A stretch of 64,000 nt of DNA from Gynurincola endophyticus (GTDB lineage Bacteria > Bacteroidota > Bacteroidia > Chitinophagales > Chitinophagaceae), in the NCBI RefSeq assembly GCF_003991195.1, contig NZ_RCWL01000004.1, positions 310,001 to 374,000 of the forward strand, read 5' to 3'. Numbering within the stretch: position 1 is the first letter of the stretch; each line of letters begins with the position of its first letter. The notes under the pieces were generated by a model that did not search any database, had not been told where the DNA came from, and saw nothing but the letters and a program-made list of their open reading frames with translations. The translations under genes and the position numbers were made by a program. This document shows positions 28,852-38,086 of this stretch, piece after piece.

Positions 28852-29451
28852 ATGGAACCGAAAATACAACGGTCACCTTATGCTGCTGCCGTCATCAAAT
28901 TATTGCAGGGTCCCGTTTATGCTGATGATAAAAATACCTGGCGAGATATATTGGGATGGCAATCAGCTATACAGGAGTTTTTTGGAAAAATCGGAATAGA
29001 ATTAATTATAACAGAGCAGGACGGATTTGCAAGATTGGTACAACCGGACGCAGCGGAAGACGAAGAAAATCCGTTACCCCGCCTGATGAAAAAACAGGCG
29101 CTGAATTACGAGGCAACCCTTCTGGCGGTAATGCTGCGGGAAGGATTGGAAGAATTTGATGTGCGCAGTGAGGGAAACAAATATTTCCTTACACAAAAAG
29201 AGATGAAGGAGCGTATTGAATTGTTTTACAAAGAGCAAACCAACAAAAGCAAGTTGTGGCGCGATTTATCCAAACCCATCACTGCGCTTCTTAATATCGG
29301 AATTCTCAAACTAAATAGAGAAGATACCGCAAATAAAGACAATAACCAGTACGAAATAAAACGCATCGTAAAAGCATTCATCAGCAACGAAAAGCTGGAA
29401 GAAATAAAACAAAAGCTCGCCGACTATGTCCACACTATTCAGCAACAATAA
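28852..29451 (+). CDS. jetB: Wadjet JetB (DUF4194, MukE-like)
   Basis: A 199-residue winged-helix subunit corresponding to MukE in the MukBEF-like Wadjet complex. It is predicted to bind JetA and DNA. The segment YEATLLAVMLREGLEEFDV and the C-terminal region FYKEQTNKSKLWRDLSKPI match the DUF4194 pattern as I know it. Its small size and place between jetA and jetC support the call. The gene ends 26 bp inside jetC, indicating translational coupling. Confidence 0.85.
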   Translation: MEPKIQRSPYAAAVIKLLQGPVYADDKNTWRDILGWQSAIQEFFGKIGIELIITEQDGFARLVQPDAAEDEENPLPRLMKKQALNYEATLLAVMLREGLEEFDVRSEGNKYFLTQKEMKERIELFYKEQTNKSKLWRDLSKPITALLNIGILKLNREDTANKDNNQYEIKRIVKAFISNEKLEEIKQKLADYVHTIQQQ

Positions 29452-32400
29452 TGCAGATAATGGCTATAGGCTGCGGTACCTCGAAATATTTAACTGGGGC
29501 ACCTTTAATGGCAAAGTCTACAAATTGCAGCCCGATGGTCGTACTTCGCTCTTGACCGGTGCCAACGGCAGTGGAAAAACTACCTTGATCGATGCGCTGC
29601 TTACCCTACTAGTGCCCACCGGCAAGCGGTTTTACAACCAATCATCAGGAGCAGAATCGAAGAAGGAAAGAGATGAAAGCTCCTACTTCTGGGGCTACTA
29701 TGGTAAAACTTTTTCCGAAGCAGAAGATAAATCAAAAACTGAGCAACTGCGTCAAAAAGCAGATAACCCTTACTCCGTGCTGCTGGCCTGTTTTCAAAAT
29801 TCGGGTACGCAGCACACTATAACGCTGGTACAAATAAGGTGGTACAACAATGGAGGCCTGCAAAAGGTATTCATTATTGCTCCCTACCTGATCAACATTA
29901 ACGACCATTTCGGAAAAGACCATTTTGATATGCGGGGCGACTGGAAAAAGAAACTTAAAAACCAGTTTCCCAAAACAGAACTCTACAACAGCTTTAAAGA
30001 ATATGCTACCCGCTTTAGCGACCTGTTTGGTTTAAAAGACAAAGCGTTGTCGCTCTTTAGTCAGACAGTGGGTATTAAAGTGCTGGGCGACCTTACTAAC
30101 TTTATCCGGCAGGAAATGCTGGAAGAATCAGATGCTGAAGAGCAGTTTAAGAATCTGTACGAGCATTACAGTGATCTGCTGATCAGCCATAAAGCCATAC
30201 AGAAAGATGAAAAACAACTGGAGCTGCTTACGCCTATTATTACCCGTAAAGAAACCTTGTATACCGAACACAGCCGGAAATCCAGCCTGGATTTTGTGGA
30301 AGAACAAATGCCTTTTTACCGCGATAAATTAGAGTATGGACTGCTGGCCGCACATATCAGCCAGATAGAGCGGGATACGACAATAGCCCGCGAAGAAGAG
30401 CGGCTGGTTACAGAAAAAATAAAGGAGCTGGACCGGGAAAAAGACCAGCTGATCTCCCAGAGAGCTGCCCTTAACATAGACCACCAGGTGACCTTGCTGA
30501 ACAAGAGTATAGAAGCAGAGACGGGTAAAAAGAATGATAAGTCAGCAGCATGCAAACACTATGAAACCACTTGCAAACAACTAAACCTGGACCTGCCTGC
30601 CGGCAGCGACGCGTTTAATGGCAATTATAACCAGGCCGAACACCTAAGTACAACACTGCCCAAAGAACAGGAAGCTCTTTCGGAACAAAAAACGAGATGG
30701 AAAATTGAACAGGAAAGCGCAGAAACAAAAATAAAGGAGCTGCAACAGCAAATTGACTCGCTGCTGGAGCGGAAAAACCGTATTCCCGATGAACTCGTAC
30801 AGGCCAGGAAACGCCTTACGGAATTGCTGAGTGTAATAGAAACGGAACTTCCTTTTGCGGGGGAGCTTATAAAGGTAACACCGGCAGAACAAAAATGGGA
30901 AGATGCTATTGAGCGGCTGTTACATAACTTTTCCATGCAATTACTGGTACCGGAAAAATTTATAAAGGCTGTCAATCATTTTATTTACAACAATGATATG
31001 CGAACCAAATTAGTGTACCAGAAAATAGAACAGAAAAGGATACAACCAGTCCGATGGTCTACTGATGGTAACGACCTGGTCAGTAAACTTGAGTTTAAGG
31101 AATCGGCTTATAAAGATTGGATGGAAACCGCCCTGCTGGAACGATTCAACTATTACTGTACCGATGACCTGGATGTGTTTTATGGATCCCCAAAAGCCAT
31201 CACTTCCAATGGATTGATGCGGAATGTAAACCGCCATGAAAAAGATGATCGTCCCGGCAAATGGCATAAAGGAAAATACCGCCTGGGATGGGATAACCGG
31301 GAAACCATAAAATACCTGCAACAACAGAAACTGCAGGAAGAATCGAATTATCAGCATTTTGGCGACAAAATCAGGGACATAAGCCCACGCATTGACACCA
31401 TTAATAAAACCATACTTGCTGTTACTCACTTACTTCGGTACCAAAACTACGACGAGATAGACTGGCAGCGGCATGCAGAAAAAATAGTATCGTTAAATAA
31501 ACAGATAACGGAGCTAAAAAAATCATCGCAGGCTTATGAGCTTATTGTAGCGCAGATAAGCAGCACAGAAATCTCATTAAAACAGGAAAATGAAGTAAGA
31601 GATGCTTTGCTGAGGAAAACGACCAAACTGGAAACTGATTATAATGAAAAAAATGCCCGGTTATTAAGTCTTGATTTTGATGGCCTAACTGGTGCAGGAG
31701 AGCAATCGATCCGGGCATTTCTGCAGGAAGAAGAAATGGACATCAGCGAGGAACAGAGCCTGGCAGCATTTGAAACTAAGATGCGGCAGATTGCAAGAAT
31801 GCTGGCAGACCGACAAAAAAGCGCTACTAATACCATTAACCAACTGCAGCAAAAGATTATAAAGGACATCGCAGCTTTTGTACACCCGGATGAAAAAATA
31901 ATACGAGAGTTTCCCACCTGGCAGGGCGATGTGATCAACATCAGCGCTGATCTTAAAAGTATAGAGGATATTGAAGAGCTCTACAACACTATACAAACGC
32001 AGCGCCTGGTTGAGCATAAAAAAAGGTTCCGCGAATACATGGATAAAAGCATGTTGGACGCGCTCACCAGCTACCGTACCTGGCTTAACGTGGAACTGGA
32101 AAAGATTCAGAGTATGATCGATGAGCTAAACATTCCTTTAAAGAAAATAACTTTCAATCGCAACCCGGATACTTACCTTCAACTGGAATACCGTACACTG
32201 CGCGGAGAAAATGAAATCAATATTTTTCGTGGACAGCTCAGTGCTGCGATTCCTAATGCGTTGGAGTATGCTACCCAGCAAGACGATAATTACCGGCAAC
32301 AGGTATTTGAGCAAATAAAAAAACTCATTACAGAATTGCAAAAAGAGGAAACCTGGCGCAGGAAGGTAAGTGATGTACGTAACTGGCTCACTTTTGGGGC

Positions 32401-32809
32401 AAGAGAATACTCCATGGCAGAGAATAAATCAGAACAATACCATGACAACACCGCCAGCTATTCGGGTGGCCAAAAGGCACAATTTACTTATGCCATCCTG
32501 GGAGCAGCCATTGCACATCAGTTTGGTATTTTTCAGCAGGGGCGACAACACAAAAGCCTCCGCTTCATAATGGTAGATGAGGCTTTCAGCAAGCTGGATC
32601 CTGAGAAAAGCCGTTTCTTAATGGAATTCTGTGAACAGCTAAATCTTCAGATATTGGTAGTAACTCCATTAGACAAAATAAATATAGCAGAACCTTATAT
32701 TCATGCGGTGCATTTTGTAGAGATTAAAAATAAAAAAAATTCAGTGCTGTATAACCTGACGATGGAACAATATTATGAACAAAAAGAAAACTTTAAACAA
32801 GATCCATAA
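29426..32809 (+). CDS. jetC: Wadjet JetC (MukB/SMC-like ATPase)
   Basis: An SMC-type motor of 1127 residues that extrudes DNA loops and detects small circular DNA. Walker A GANGSGKT is at 45-52, preceded by the NWGTFNGKVY head motif. A long coiled-coil and hinge region spans about 280-960. The signature YSGGQKAQFTYAILG is near 1012, and Walker B RFIMVDEAFSKLDPEKSR near 1045. It belongs to the COG4913/MukB-like branch, not SbcC. The stop codon overlaps the jetD ATG by one base. No frameshift is seen. Confidence 0.92.
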   Translation: MSTLFSNNNADNGYRLRYLEIFNWGTFNGKVYKLQPDGRTSLLTGANGSGKTTLIDALLTLLVPTGKRFYNQSSGAESKKERDESSYFWGYYGKTFSEAEDKSKTEQLRQKADNPYSVLLACFQNSGTQHTITLVQIRWYNNGGLQKVFIIAPYLININDHFGKDHFDMRGDWKKKLKNQFPKTELYNSFKEYATRFSDLFGLKDKALSLFSQTVGIKVLGDLTNFIRQEMLEESDAEEQFKNLYEHYSDLLISHKAIQKDEKQLELLTPIITRKETLYTEHSRKSSLDFVEEQMPFYRDKLEYGLLAAHISQIERDTTIAREEERLVTEKIKELDREKDQLISQRAALNIDHQVTLLNKSIEAETGKKNDKSAACKHYETTCKQLNLDLPAGSDAFNGNYNQAEHLSTTLPKEQEALSEQKTRWKIEQESAETKIKELQQQIDSLLERKNRIPDELVQARKRLTELLSVIETELPFAGELIKVTPAEQKWEDAIERLLHNFSMQLLVPEKFIKAVNHFIYNNDMRTKLVYQKIEQKRIQPVRWSTDGNDLVSKLEFKESAYKDWMETALLERFNYYCTDDLDVFYGSPKAITSNGLMRNVNRHEKDDRPGKWHKGKYRLGWDNRETIKYLQQQKLQEESNYQHFGDKIRDISPRIDTINKTILAVTHLLRYQNYDEIDWQRHAEKIVSLNKQITELKKSSQAYELIVAQISSTEISLKQENEVRDALLRKTTKLETDYNEKNARLLSLDFDGLTGAGEQSIRAFLQEEEMDISEEQSLAAFETKMRQIARMLADRQKSATNTINQLQQKIIKDIAAFVHPDEKIIREFPTWQGDVINISADLKSIEDIEELYNTIQTQRLVEHKKRFREYMDKSMLDALTSYRTWLNVELEKIQSMIDELNIPLKKITFNRNPDTYLQLEYRTLRGENEINIFRGQLSAAIPNALEYATQQDDNYRQQVFEQIKKLITELQKEETWRRKVSDVRNWLTFGAREYSMAENKSEQYHDNTASYSGGQKAQFTYAILGAAIAHQFGIFQQGRQHKSLRFIMVDEAFSKLDPEKSRFLMEFCEQLNLQILVVTPLDKINIAEPYIHAVHFVEIKNKKNSVLYNLTMEQYYEQKENFKQDP

Positions 32810-33951
32810 TGATAACACCCCAGGAACTTTTTGATAAATCCGGTAAACATTTCTTTAAAATAGCAGCTGCTGTATTAAAGGGAGAAAATCCTTTTCCACT
32901 GGTTATACCATCTGACAAAAAGATAAAAGAAACCGGCTTTAATGACCTGCACAGTGCTATTGTACCTCTTTATAATCAATCAAAAGAAGTAAAGGGTAAA
33001 GGATATACTGTAACATGGAAAATGAAAAAAATACAAGGATCTCAACAAAAAATTCCTGCTAAAATATACTACGAAAACCTGGAGGATTATCTCTTTTTTA
33101 CGAAGCGGGAAAAAGACTTTTCAAAAATAAAAAAAGCATACGAACTCATTGCAGATTTCTTTCCGCTCAATGCAGGCTGGGTAAAAGAAGAACCTGCTTT
33201 TCTTTTAACTTATGCAGACATAATGCCCGACCTGCTAAAAGTAGTCCGTTATTTTTGGGATTATGACCCTCCACATTCGCTTTATCTTCGTGAATTGCCC
33301 ATACAGGTGCACACAAAGTTTATTGAGGATAATAATAAGCCTTTAAAAAAAATGCTGGATAAGATTTTACCTGCCGAAAAAATCAACGTAAAGGAAAATG
33401 ACTTCTCTGGCAGATACAATATAAAACGTCCCAATATCTATACTCAGGTCAGGGTATTGGATGACTTACTAAAATCTACCCTTGGGTTCAATGAGTTGGC
33501 ACTTACTATAGATGATGCAGCCTTACTTTCCTGGCAGCCAGAAAAAGTATTTATTATTGAAAATGGAGCTTGTTTTCGTTCCTTTCCTAAAATAAAAAAC
33601 AGCGTGGCCATCTTTGGGGAAGGATTTAAAAGCCGGATCAGTAAACATATTCCCTGGCTGGCTGATTGTGAGTTATATTGTTGGTTTGACCTAGACGCAG
33701 CAGGTTTTGAAATGTTGAATATGATACGACAATATTATAGTCAAGCCAGAAGTTTTTTAATGGATGAAAATACCTACAGTGAATTTTCAGCATTTTCTGT
33801 GCATTCTGAATACAGGCAAATTAGTTTACCTCTTTTAAATTCAGAGGAGGCAGATATGTATCATTTTTTAATACAAAACAATACAAGATTAGAACAAGAA
33901 CGAATTACCCACTTGCATGTTCAAAACATTATAAACCGTTTACCAGTCTAA
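32809..33951 (+). CDS. jetD: Wadjet JetD (DUF3322/DUF2220, TOPRIM nuclease)
   Basis: The 380-residue nuclease subunit that cleaves plasmid DNA once JetABC has extruded it. An N-terminal DUF3322-like arm domain (about 1-190) precedes a TOPRIM-like DUF2220 domain. FIIENGACF near 247 supplies the conserved Glu, and CWFDLDAAGFEMLN near 290-303 the D-x-D metal site. It is the last gene of jetABCD and is followed by a strong terminator hairpin. The active-site residues look intact, so the system should be functional. Confidence 0.9.
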   Translation: MITPQELFDKSGKHFFKIAAAVLKGENPFPLVIPSDKKIKETGFNDLHSAIVPLYNQSKEVKGKGYTVTWKMKKIQGSQQKIPAKIYYENLEDYLFFTKREKDFSKIKKAYELIADFFPLNAGWVKEEPAFLLTYADIMPDLLKVVRYFWDYDPPHSLYLRELPIQVHTKFIEDNNKPLKKMLDKILPAEKINVKENDFSGRYNIKRPNIYTQVRVLDDLLKSTLGFNELALTIDDAALLSWQPEKVFIIENGACFRSFPKIKNSVAIFGEGFKSRISKHIPWLADCELYCWFDLDAAGFEMLNMIRQYYSQARSFLMDENTYSEFSAFSVHSEYRQISLPLLNSEEADMYHFLIQNNTRLEQERITHLHVQNIINRLPV

Positions 33952-33995
33952 AATTTAAGAGTATCAATATTAAGACAATAAATAATACTTTATTC

Positions 33996-34030
33996 AAGGT
34001 AAAGCCGGAGAAAATCTCCGGCTTTACCTT
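33996..34030. terminator. Bidirectional terminator between jetD and the YceI gene
   Basis: A 16-bp perfect stem AAGGTAAAGCCGGAGA/TCTCCGGCTTTACCTT with a 3-base loop. It serves jetABCD (+) and the convergent YceI gene (-). Confidence 0.85.
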
Positions 34031-34041
34031 AAGTAGGCCCG

Positions 34042-34707
34042 CTATTGCTGCCGGTGAAACCGTAAAAACAGTGACACGGGAATCTTGTCTTGCAGCAACC
34101 CGTCTTTCACAAATCCTAATAAACTACCTGACTGATAAGTTATCCCCCATTTCGTACGGTCTATTGTGAGCGAAGCTGTTGCAACGATATCCTCTAAGTT
34201 CCTGACAATCGTAGCCGGAAAACGAATTTCCTGCGTGATGGTCAGCAAAGTTAGTTGGCCGGTAATATCGTAAGAGGAATCGTTCGAACCTTTAATTGCT
34301 TTGGTTAATTGAAAAATAGCTTTGGGGTACTTCTCCACATCAAAGAAGTCAGGGTCTTTCAGATGCGATACCAGCCCGTTATCGCTGCTGGTGTCTTTCC
34401 TGTCAGTAAGGGTAATTGTATTCATATCCAGTTCAAAATAGCCTCCTACAATGATGTCATTAACATCGAAAGCCAGGTTGCCTGTCAGTGGTTTGATATA
34501 GCCTTGATGTTCATTTGTTCCCAGAACATTCATGCCTTTCCAATTAACAAAGCTTTCCGGTATAACAAGAGAATAACCTACTGCATTTCCTACCGGCGTA
34601 GAAGGAGCCGACGCTGTAATAGCAATAGCCGCCGTTGAGCGATCGCGGCAGGCGACGCCCAGGAGCAGACAAAAGGGTGCACAGACGAAAAATAAGATTG
34701 ACCTCAT
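34042..34707 (-). CDS. YceI-family lipoprotein
   Basis: A 221-residue envelope protein with a lipoprotein signal peptide (MRSILFFVCAPFCLLLGVAC, Cys20 as the lipid site) and a YceI lipocalin-like beta-barrel. Typical segments are VNWKGMNVLGTNEHQGYIK, SHLKDPDFFDVEKYPKAIF and GQLTLLTITQEIRFPA. YceI proteins bind isoprenoid-type lipids, and the exact ligand here is unknown. It is divergent from a membrane-anchored winged-helix regulator, 169 bp away, that may control it. Confidence 0.9.
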   Translation of the reverse strand: MRSILFFVCAPFCLLLGVACRDRSTAAIAITASAPSTPVGNAVGYSLVIPESFVNWKGMNVLGTNEHQGYIKPLTGNLAFDVNDIIVGGYFELDMNTITLTDRKDTSSDNGLVSHLKDPDFFDVEKYPKAIFQLTKAIKGSNDSSYDITGQLTLLTITQEIRFPATIVRNLEDIVATASLTIDRTKWGITYQSGSLLGFVKDGLLQDKIPVSLFLRFHRQQ

Positions 34708-34876
34708 AAAAAGTTTTTATGTGATGATGAAAGTGAAAACAAAGGAGACAAGGTTGTTGAAACAAACCTACAATGTCTGGCAGCGGGAGTAGTAAAAACG
34801 TCGTAAAAACTTTGTAAACGAATGTAAAATCTTTTCAGCGCCGCCGGGGCTCGCATGGAATGATGTAATTTTAAGT

Positions 34877-35845
34877 ATGAACAGGAAAACCTTACTGGCA
34901 ATAGGCACCGTGCTTATTGTGCTTGTATTCTGGACAGCCATTCGTGGCCGGGCGGCCCTGCCCAACACCTATCAGGCAACTGAAACCCTGGTGATGCGGC
35001 AGATTGGTCACCAGTTGCTGTTAAAAGCCGGTGACTCTTCTTCGCGTATCTTCCCTGTGGAAGAATTGGCGGGTAACGAATACCTGATCCGGTTTGCCGC
35101 ACCTTTTGCTTTTGTGCCCGATACTCTGGTGGCTACTGTGCGTCAGGTAATAGCTGCCAACAACCTGCCTTCCGGTTATGTCGTAGAAGTAATCCATTGC
35201 TCCCCCTCTTCCGAAGTGATCTTCGGATTCCAGGTATATAAAGACAGTACCCGCGATCTCGTACCCTGTCTGGGTCGCCAGCAGGAAAAAGCTTGTTATA
35301 ATATCAGGATCAGGTTTACAGCAACCGAAGCCGGCAGCATCAATCTGTTTTCAAGCGGCTTGCTGACAGGTAGCCTCGCAGCTATTTCAATAAGTTTATT
35401 ATTCAGCGTCCTGTACAGAAAAAGAAAAACTGCCGTCAGGGCAGGCAATATGCCATCTCCGGATACCTCTGACAGTATAAAGATGAATATTCCGGCACCT
35501 ATAAATTCTCAGCCAGATTTGTCGCAGGAAGTTGTTACTCCAACCGGCATTGCTATTGGGCACCTGCTGTTCTTCCGGGAAAGTCAGCAACTGGTAGCCG
35601 GCTCTGCTATCATTGCGCTTACAGCGAAAGAAGCCAAATTGTTGCATGTATTTGCCAACGCCCAGCAGGAAATAATAGATCGTGATCAATTGATGAAAGA
35701 AGTGTGGGAAGATGAAGGCGTCATCGTTGGCCGGAGCCTGGATATGTTCGTCTCGAAATTGAGAAAAAAATTGCAGGCTGACCCACAGGTAACGATTCTG
35801 AATGTGCATGGCAAAGGCTACAAGCTGGTCATACGTCCATTCTGA
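34877..35845 (+). CDS. Membrane-anchored winged-helix transcriptional regulator
   Basis: A 322-residue protein with an N-terminal membrane helix (about 7-22), a periplasmic domain of about 150 residues with two cysteines (CLGRQQEKAC and an earlier VIHCSP), and a second helix (about 160-180). The cytoplasmic C-terminal OmpR/PhoB-type winged helix covers about 215-320, with LTAKEAKLLHVFA, RDQLMKEVWEDEG, SLDMFVSKLRKKL and VHGKGYKLV. There is no receiver domain. It is a one-component analogue of ToxR/CadC with the DNA-binding domain at the opposite end. It is divergent from the YceI gene, which is its likely target. The signal is unknown. Confidence 0.82.
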   Translation: MNRKTLLAIGTVLIVLVFWTAIRGRAALPNTYQATETLVMRQIGHQLLLKAGDSSSRIFPVEELAGNEYLIRFAAPFAFVPDTLVATVRQVIAANNLPSGYVVEVIHCSPSSEVIFGFQVYKDSTRDLVPCLGRQQEKACYNIRIRFTATEAGSINLFSSGLLTGSLAAISISLLFSVLYRKRKTAVRAGNMPSPDTSDSIKMNIPAPINSQPDLSQEVVTPTGIAIGHLLFFRESQQLVAGSAIIALTAKEAKLLHVFANAQQEIIDRDQLMKEVWEDEGVIVGRSLDMFVSKLRKKLQADPQVTILNVHGKGYKLVIRPF

Positions 35846-36027
35846 TCGACCTCCATACAATAATACCCCTGAATAGTTTTTCAGTTTAATGTATCGTACA
35901 ATACCTATTCAAAACGTTCATACAAATACCTTTTATTCTTTTCAGGATAAGTGGAAAATACAGCAAATACTTATAAGTATTTGAACGCTCAATGCAACTT
36001 TATCAATTGATTGAAGATATTTAAAAC

Positions 36028-36059
36028 AAAAGCCCCCGAAGTATACTTCGGGGGCTTTT
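36028..36059 (-). terminator. Perfect palindromic terminator after tRNA-Leu
   Basis: A 32-base perfect palindrome, each half being AAAAGCCCCCGAAGTA or its complement, starting 5 bp downstream of the tRNA 3' end on the minus strand. Confidence 0.85.
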
Positions 36060-36063
36060 AGCG

Positions 36064-36147
36064 TGCCCAGAACAGGAATCGAACCTGCACTCCCTTGCGA
36101 GAACCAGATTTTGAGTCTGACGCGTCTACCAATTCCGCCATCTGGGC
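36064..36147 (-). tRNA. tRNA-Leu, anticodon CAA
   Basis: The minus strand reads GCCCAGATGGCGGAATTGG at the 5' end and closes with the acceptor strand TCTGGGC plus discriminator A. The anticodon loop CTCAAAA on stem TCAGA/TCTGG gives anticodon CAA, which decodes UUG. A long variable arm (class II) and a T-arm with GGTTCGATTCC are present. CCA is not encoded. Confidence 0.93.
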
Positions 36148-36149
36148 TC

Positions 36150-36696
36150 ATTCTCTAATTGTAGGGGATGCAATATTACAAACCAATTCTTTTTCAGCCA
36201 AATTTTTTTTCATTTTTCCGGTCCTATTTTATTGGAACTGAATTGGTAACAAACCTCCCCTACCAGCCGTAAGAAAGCTAATATACTGCTTTCGCCCTCT
36301 TTTGGCGAAGCGGAAACAAATTGTTCAAATGAGTAAATTCTAGAGAAAATGCCGGAGAATAGACAGGCTGTAGATAAATACATTATCAGCAGTACTGAAA
36401 GATACAGGTCTATTATAATAAGATACTAATTTATAGGCATTTAAACGAATATAAATGTTGTGCATGTATAGGTGCTTGTAAATCATAATATTTTAATGGG
36501 AAATTGAAAATGGCTACGCAGATGAATGGAGAGTTGAAAGTTAAAAAATGGAAACGGTCAACATGGATCAGGGACGTACACAATTACTAAGGGTTATTCT
36601 ACACTTTCCATTTTCCCCAATGCTTAATTCTCCATTCTTAATTTTTCATTTTTATCGTATATTAGTTCGCTTGGAAAAAAAGCAAGCCCCTTTTCA
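36150..36696. other. Gene-free stretch with an imperfect inverted repeat
   Basis: No coding signal was seen. At about 36524-36555 (GAATGGAGAGTTGAAAGTT then AAAAATGGAAA) and 36604-36637 (TTTCCATTTT then TTAATTCTCCATTC) there are two roughly complementary arms. They could fold into a long imperfect hairpin or mark a small degenerate miniature element. Confidence 0.4.
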
Positions 36697-37308
36697 ATGA
36701 AACTGTCGCTTAACCTGCAAAAACTAATTTCCTTCGGATACCTCTTCCTGATCATACTCGGAATTTTTAAAGAAAGTATCTTTTATTATCAGTTAGGTAT
36801 TAATATTCTCAATTATTCAACCATTACGGATATCCTGATCAGTCCGATTGCAGATATGGCTGCACATCCGGTGTTACTGGGAGCCGTTGTTTTTATGCTA
36901 CTTTTTTCTTACTTATTCCTTACTCTTCTATCAAAAAAGAGCAATCATAAATGGGCACAGATCTTTTCAGGATTATACAATAAACAAAACCTGAGCGACA
37001 ACGAAATCAAAACACACTTCAGCGATTTGTTCACTCCGTTTCTGGCGGTTACCTTGTTTACTTTTTTTGTAGGTATTGGATTTGGTGAAGGGAAAAAAGT
37101 TTCTCAAAAAATTGTCGGTAATCAACTCGAATATGACAGAAAAATGAATTTCAATAATGGCGATGTGGAAGATATTTATCTGGTAGGTTCTAACAGTATT
37201 TATTATTTCTATGTTTCAAAAGGCGACCGGCATATAAAAATTTCTCCGGTTGGAGCAATCAGAACCATTGAACTCGTCAACAATAAAGCTTTAAAATATG
37301 AAAAGTAA
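36697..37308 (+). CDS. Membrane protein of unknown function
   Basis: A 203-residue protein with about three hydrophobic helices: residues 10-32, a long segment near 55-78, and one near 109-127. A polar C-terminal domain follows, in which VEDIYLVGSNSIYYFYVSKGD is predicted to be beta-rich. No family was recognised. Its end overlaps the next small membrane-protein gene by 11 bp, and the glyoxalase-like gene then overlaps that one by 4 bp. The three therefore form one transcription unit. Confidence 0.6.
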   Translation: MKLSLNLQKLISFGYLFLIILGIFKESIFYYQLGINILNYSTITDILISPIADMAAHPVLLGAVVFMLLFSYLFLTLLSKKSNHKWAQIFSGLYNKQNLSDNEIKTHFSDLFTPFLAVTLFTFFVGIGFGEGKKVSQKIVGNQLEYDRKMNFNNGDVEDIYLVGSNSIYYFYVSKGDRHIKISPVGAIRTIELVNNKALKYEK

Positions 37309-37540
37309 CCCTTTATCTGAATACAGCATTGAAGAACTGCACAGGCAACAAAAAACTCTTAAAAGTGCCATGATCGGTATTGCAGTAGTGTTAATATTGG
37401 TATTCTGCGTCCTTTTATACCTCATAGTAACCACTAAAAAGTATACTTTAGCAGCGATTTTACCGGCCAGTATGTTGTCGCTGTTTCCGGTATTATTCCG
37501 CTGGAAACAACTGAACCATGAAATTAAATCACGAAAATGA
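37298..37540 (+). CDS. Small two-helix membrane protein
   Basis: An 80-residue protein. An N-terminal charged helix (SIEELHRQQKTLKSAM) is followed by two membrane helices (about 24-44 and 50-66) and a basic tail. Similar short proteins in Bacteroidota sometimes carry uninformative automatic names such as redox-active disulfide protein 2, but the only cysteine here sits within the membrane. It overlaps both neighbours and is probably translationally coupled. Confidence 0.65.
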   Translation: MKSNPLSEYSIEELHRQQKTLKSAMIGIAVVLILVFCVLLYLIVTTKKYTLAAILPASMLSLFPVLFRWKQLNHEIKSRK

Positions 37541-37929
37541 AAATCACCGGGCTTCACCATATAGCTATTATCTGCAGTAATTACGAAGTATCCAAACGCT
37601 TCTATACCGAAGTACTGGGTTTTCAGATTGATCAGGAAGTTTACAGAGCTGAGAGAGATTCTTATAAACTTGATTTGTCGCTGAACGAACAATACCTGAT
37701 AGAACTGTTTTCATTTCCGGATCCCCCGGCCAGGGTATCACGTCCTGAAGCTACCGGTCTGCGGCACATTGCATTTGCGGTTGATAATATAGAAGCGGCT
37801 ATTGAACACCTCCGGCAACACGATATAGAACCCGAACCGGTCAGAACAGATGAGTTTACACAAAAAAGATTCACTTTCTTCAGTGATCCCGATAATCTGC
37901 CGATAGAATTTTACGAGATCCCTTCATGA
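37537..37929 (+). CDS. VOC/glyoxalase-family protein (SMU1112c/YaeR type)
   Basis: A 130-residue single-domain vicinal-oxygen-chelate protein. The metal-ligand pattern appears as LHHIAIICSNYEVSKRFYTEVLG (His near 6), YLIELFSF (Glu near 55), LRHIAFAVDNIEAAIEHL (His near 74) and PIEFYEI (Glu near 126). This fits the YaeR/SMU1112c subgroup of glyoxalase I-like lyases. The substrate is not known. It is the last gene of a three-gene overlapping operon. Confidence 0.88.
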   Translation: MKITGLHHIAIICSNYEVSKRFYTEVLGFQIDQEVYRAERDSYKLDLSLNEQYLIELFSFPDPPARVSRPEATGLRHIAFAVDNIEAAIEHLRQHDIEPEPVRTDEFTQKRFTFFSDPDNLPIEFYEIPS

Positions 37930-38086
37930 ATAGATGAATAAAAAATTACCCCGCCGGTTTTTCACTTGTCACAATTGTAGTACAGCTCGACATCATTCCA
38001 CCCTGTTTCGTCACATTCATTAAAATACAACATTTGTTGTTGCTAATTTAGCTTCCGGAAGGCACAAAACACCTTTCAGTATAGCA

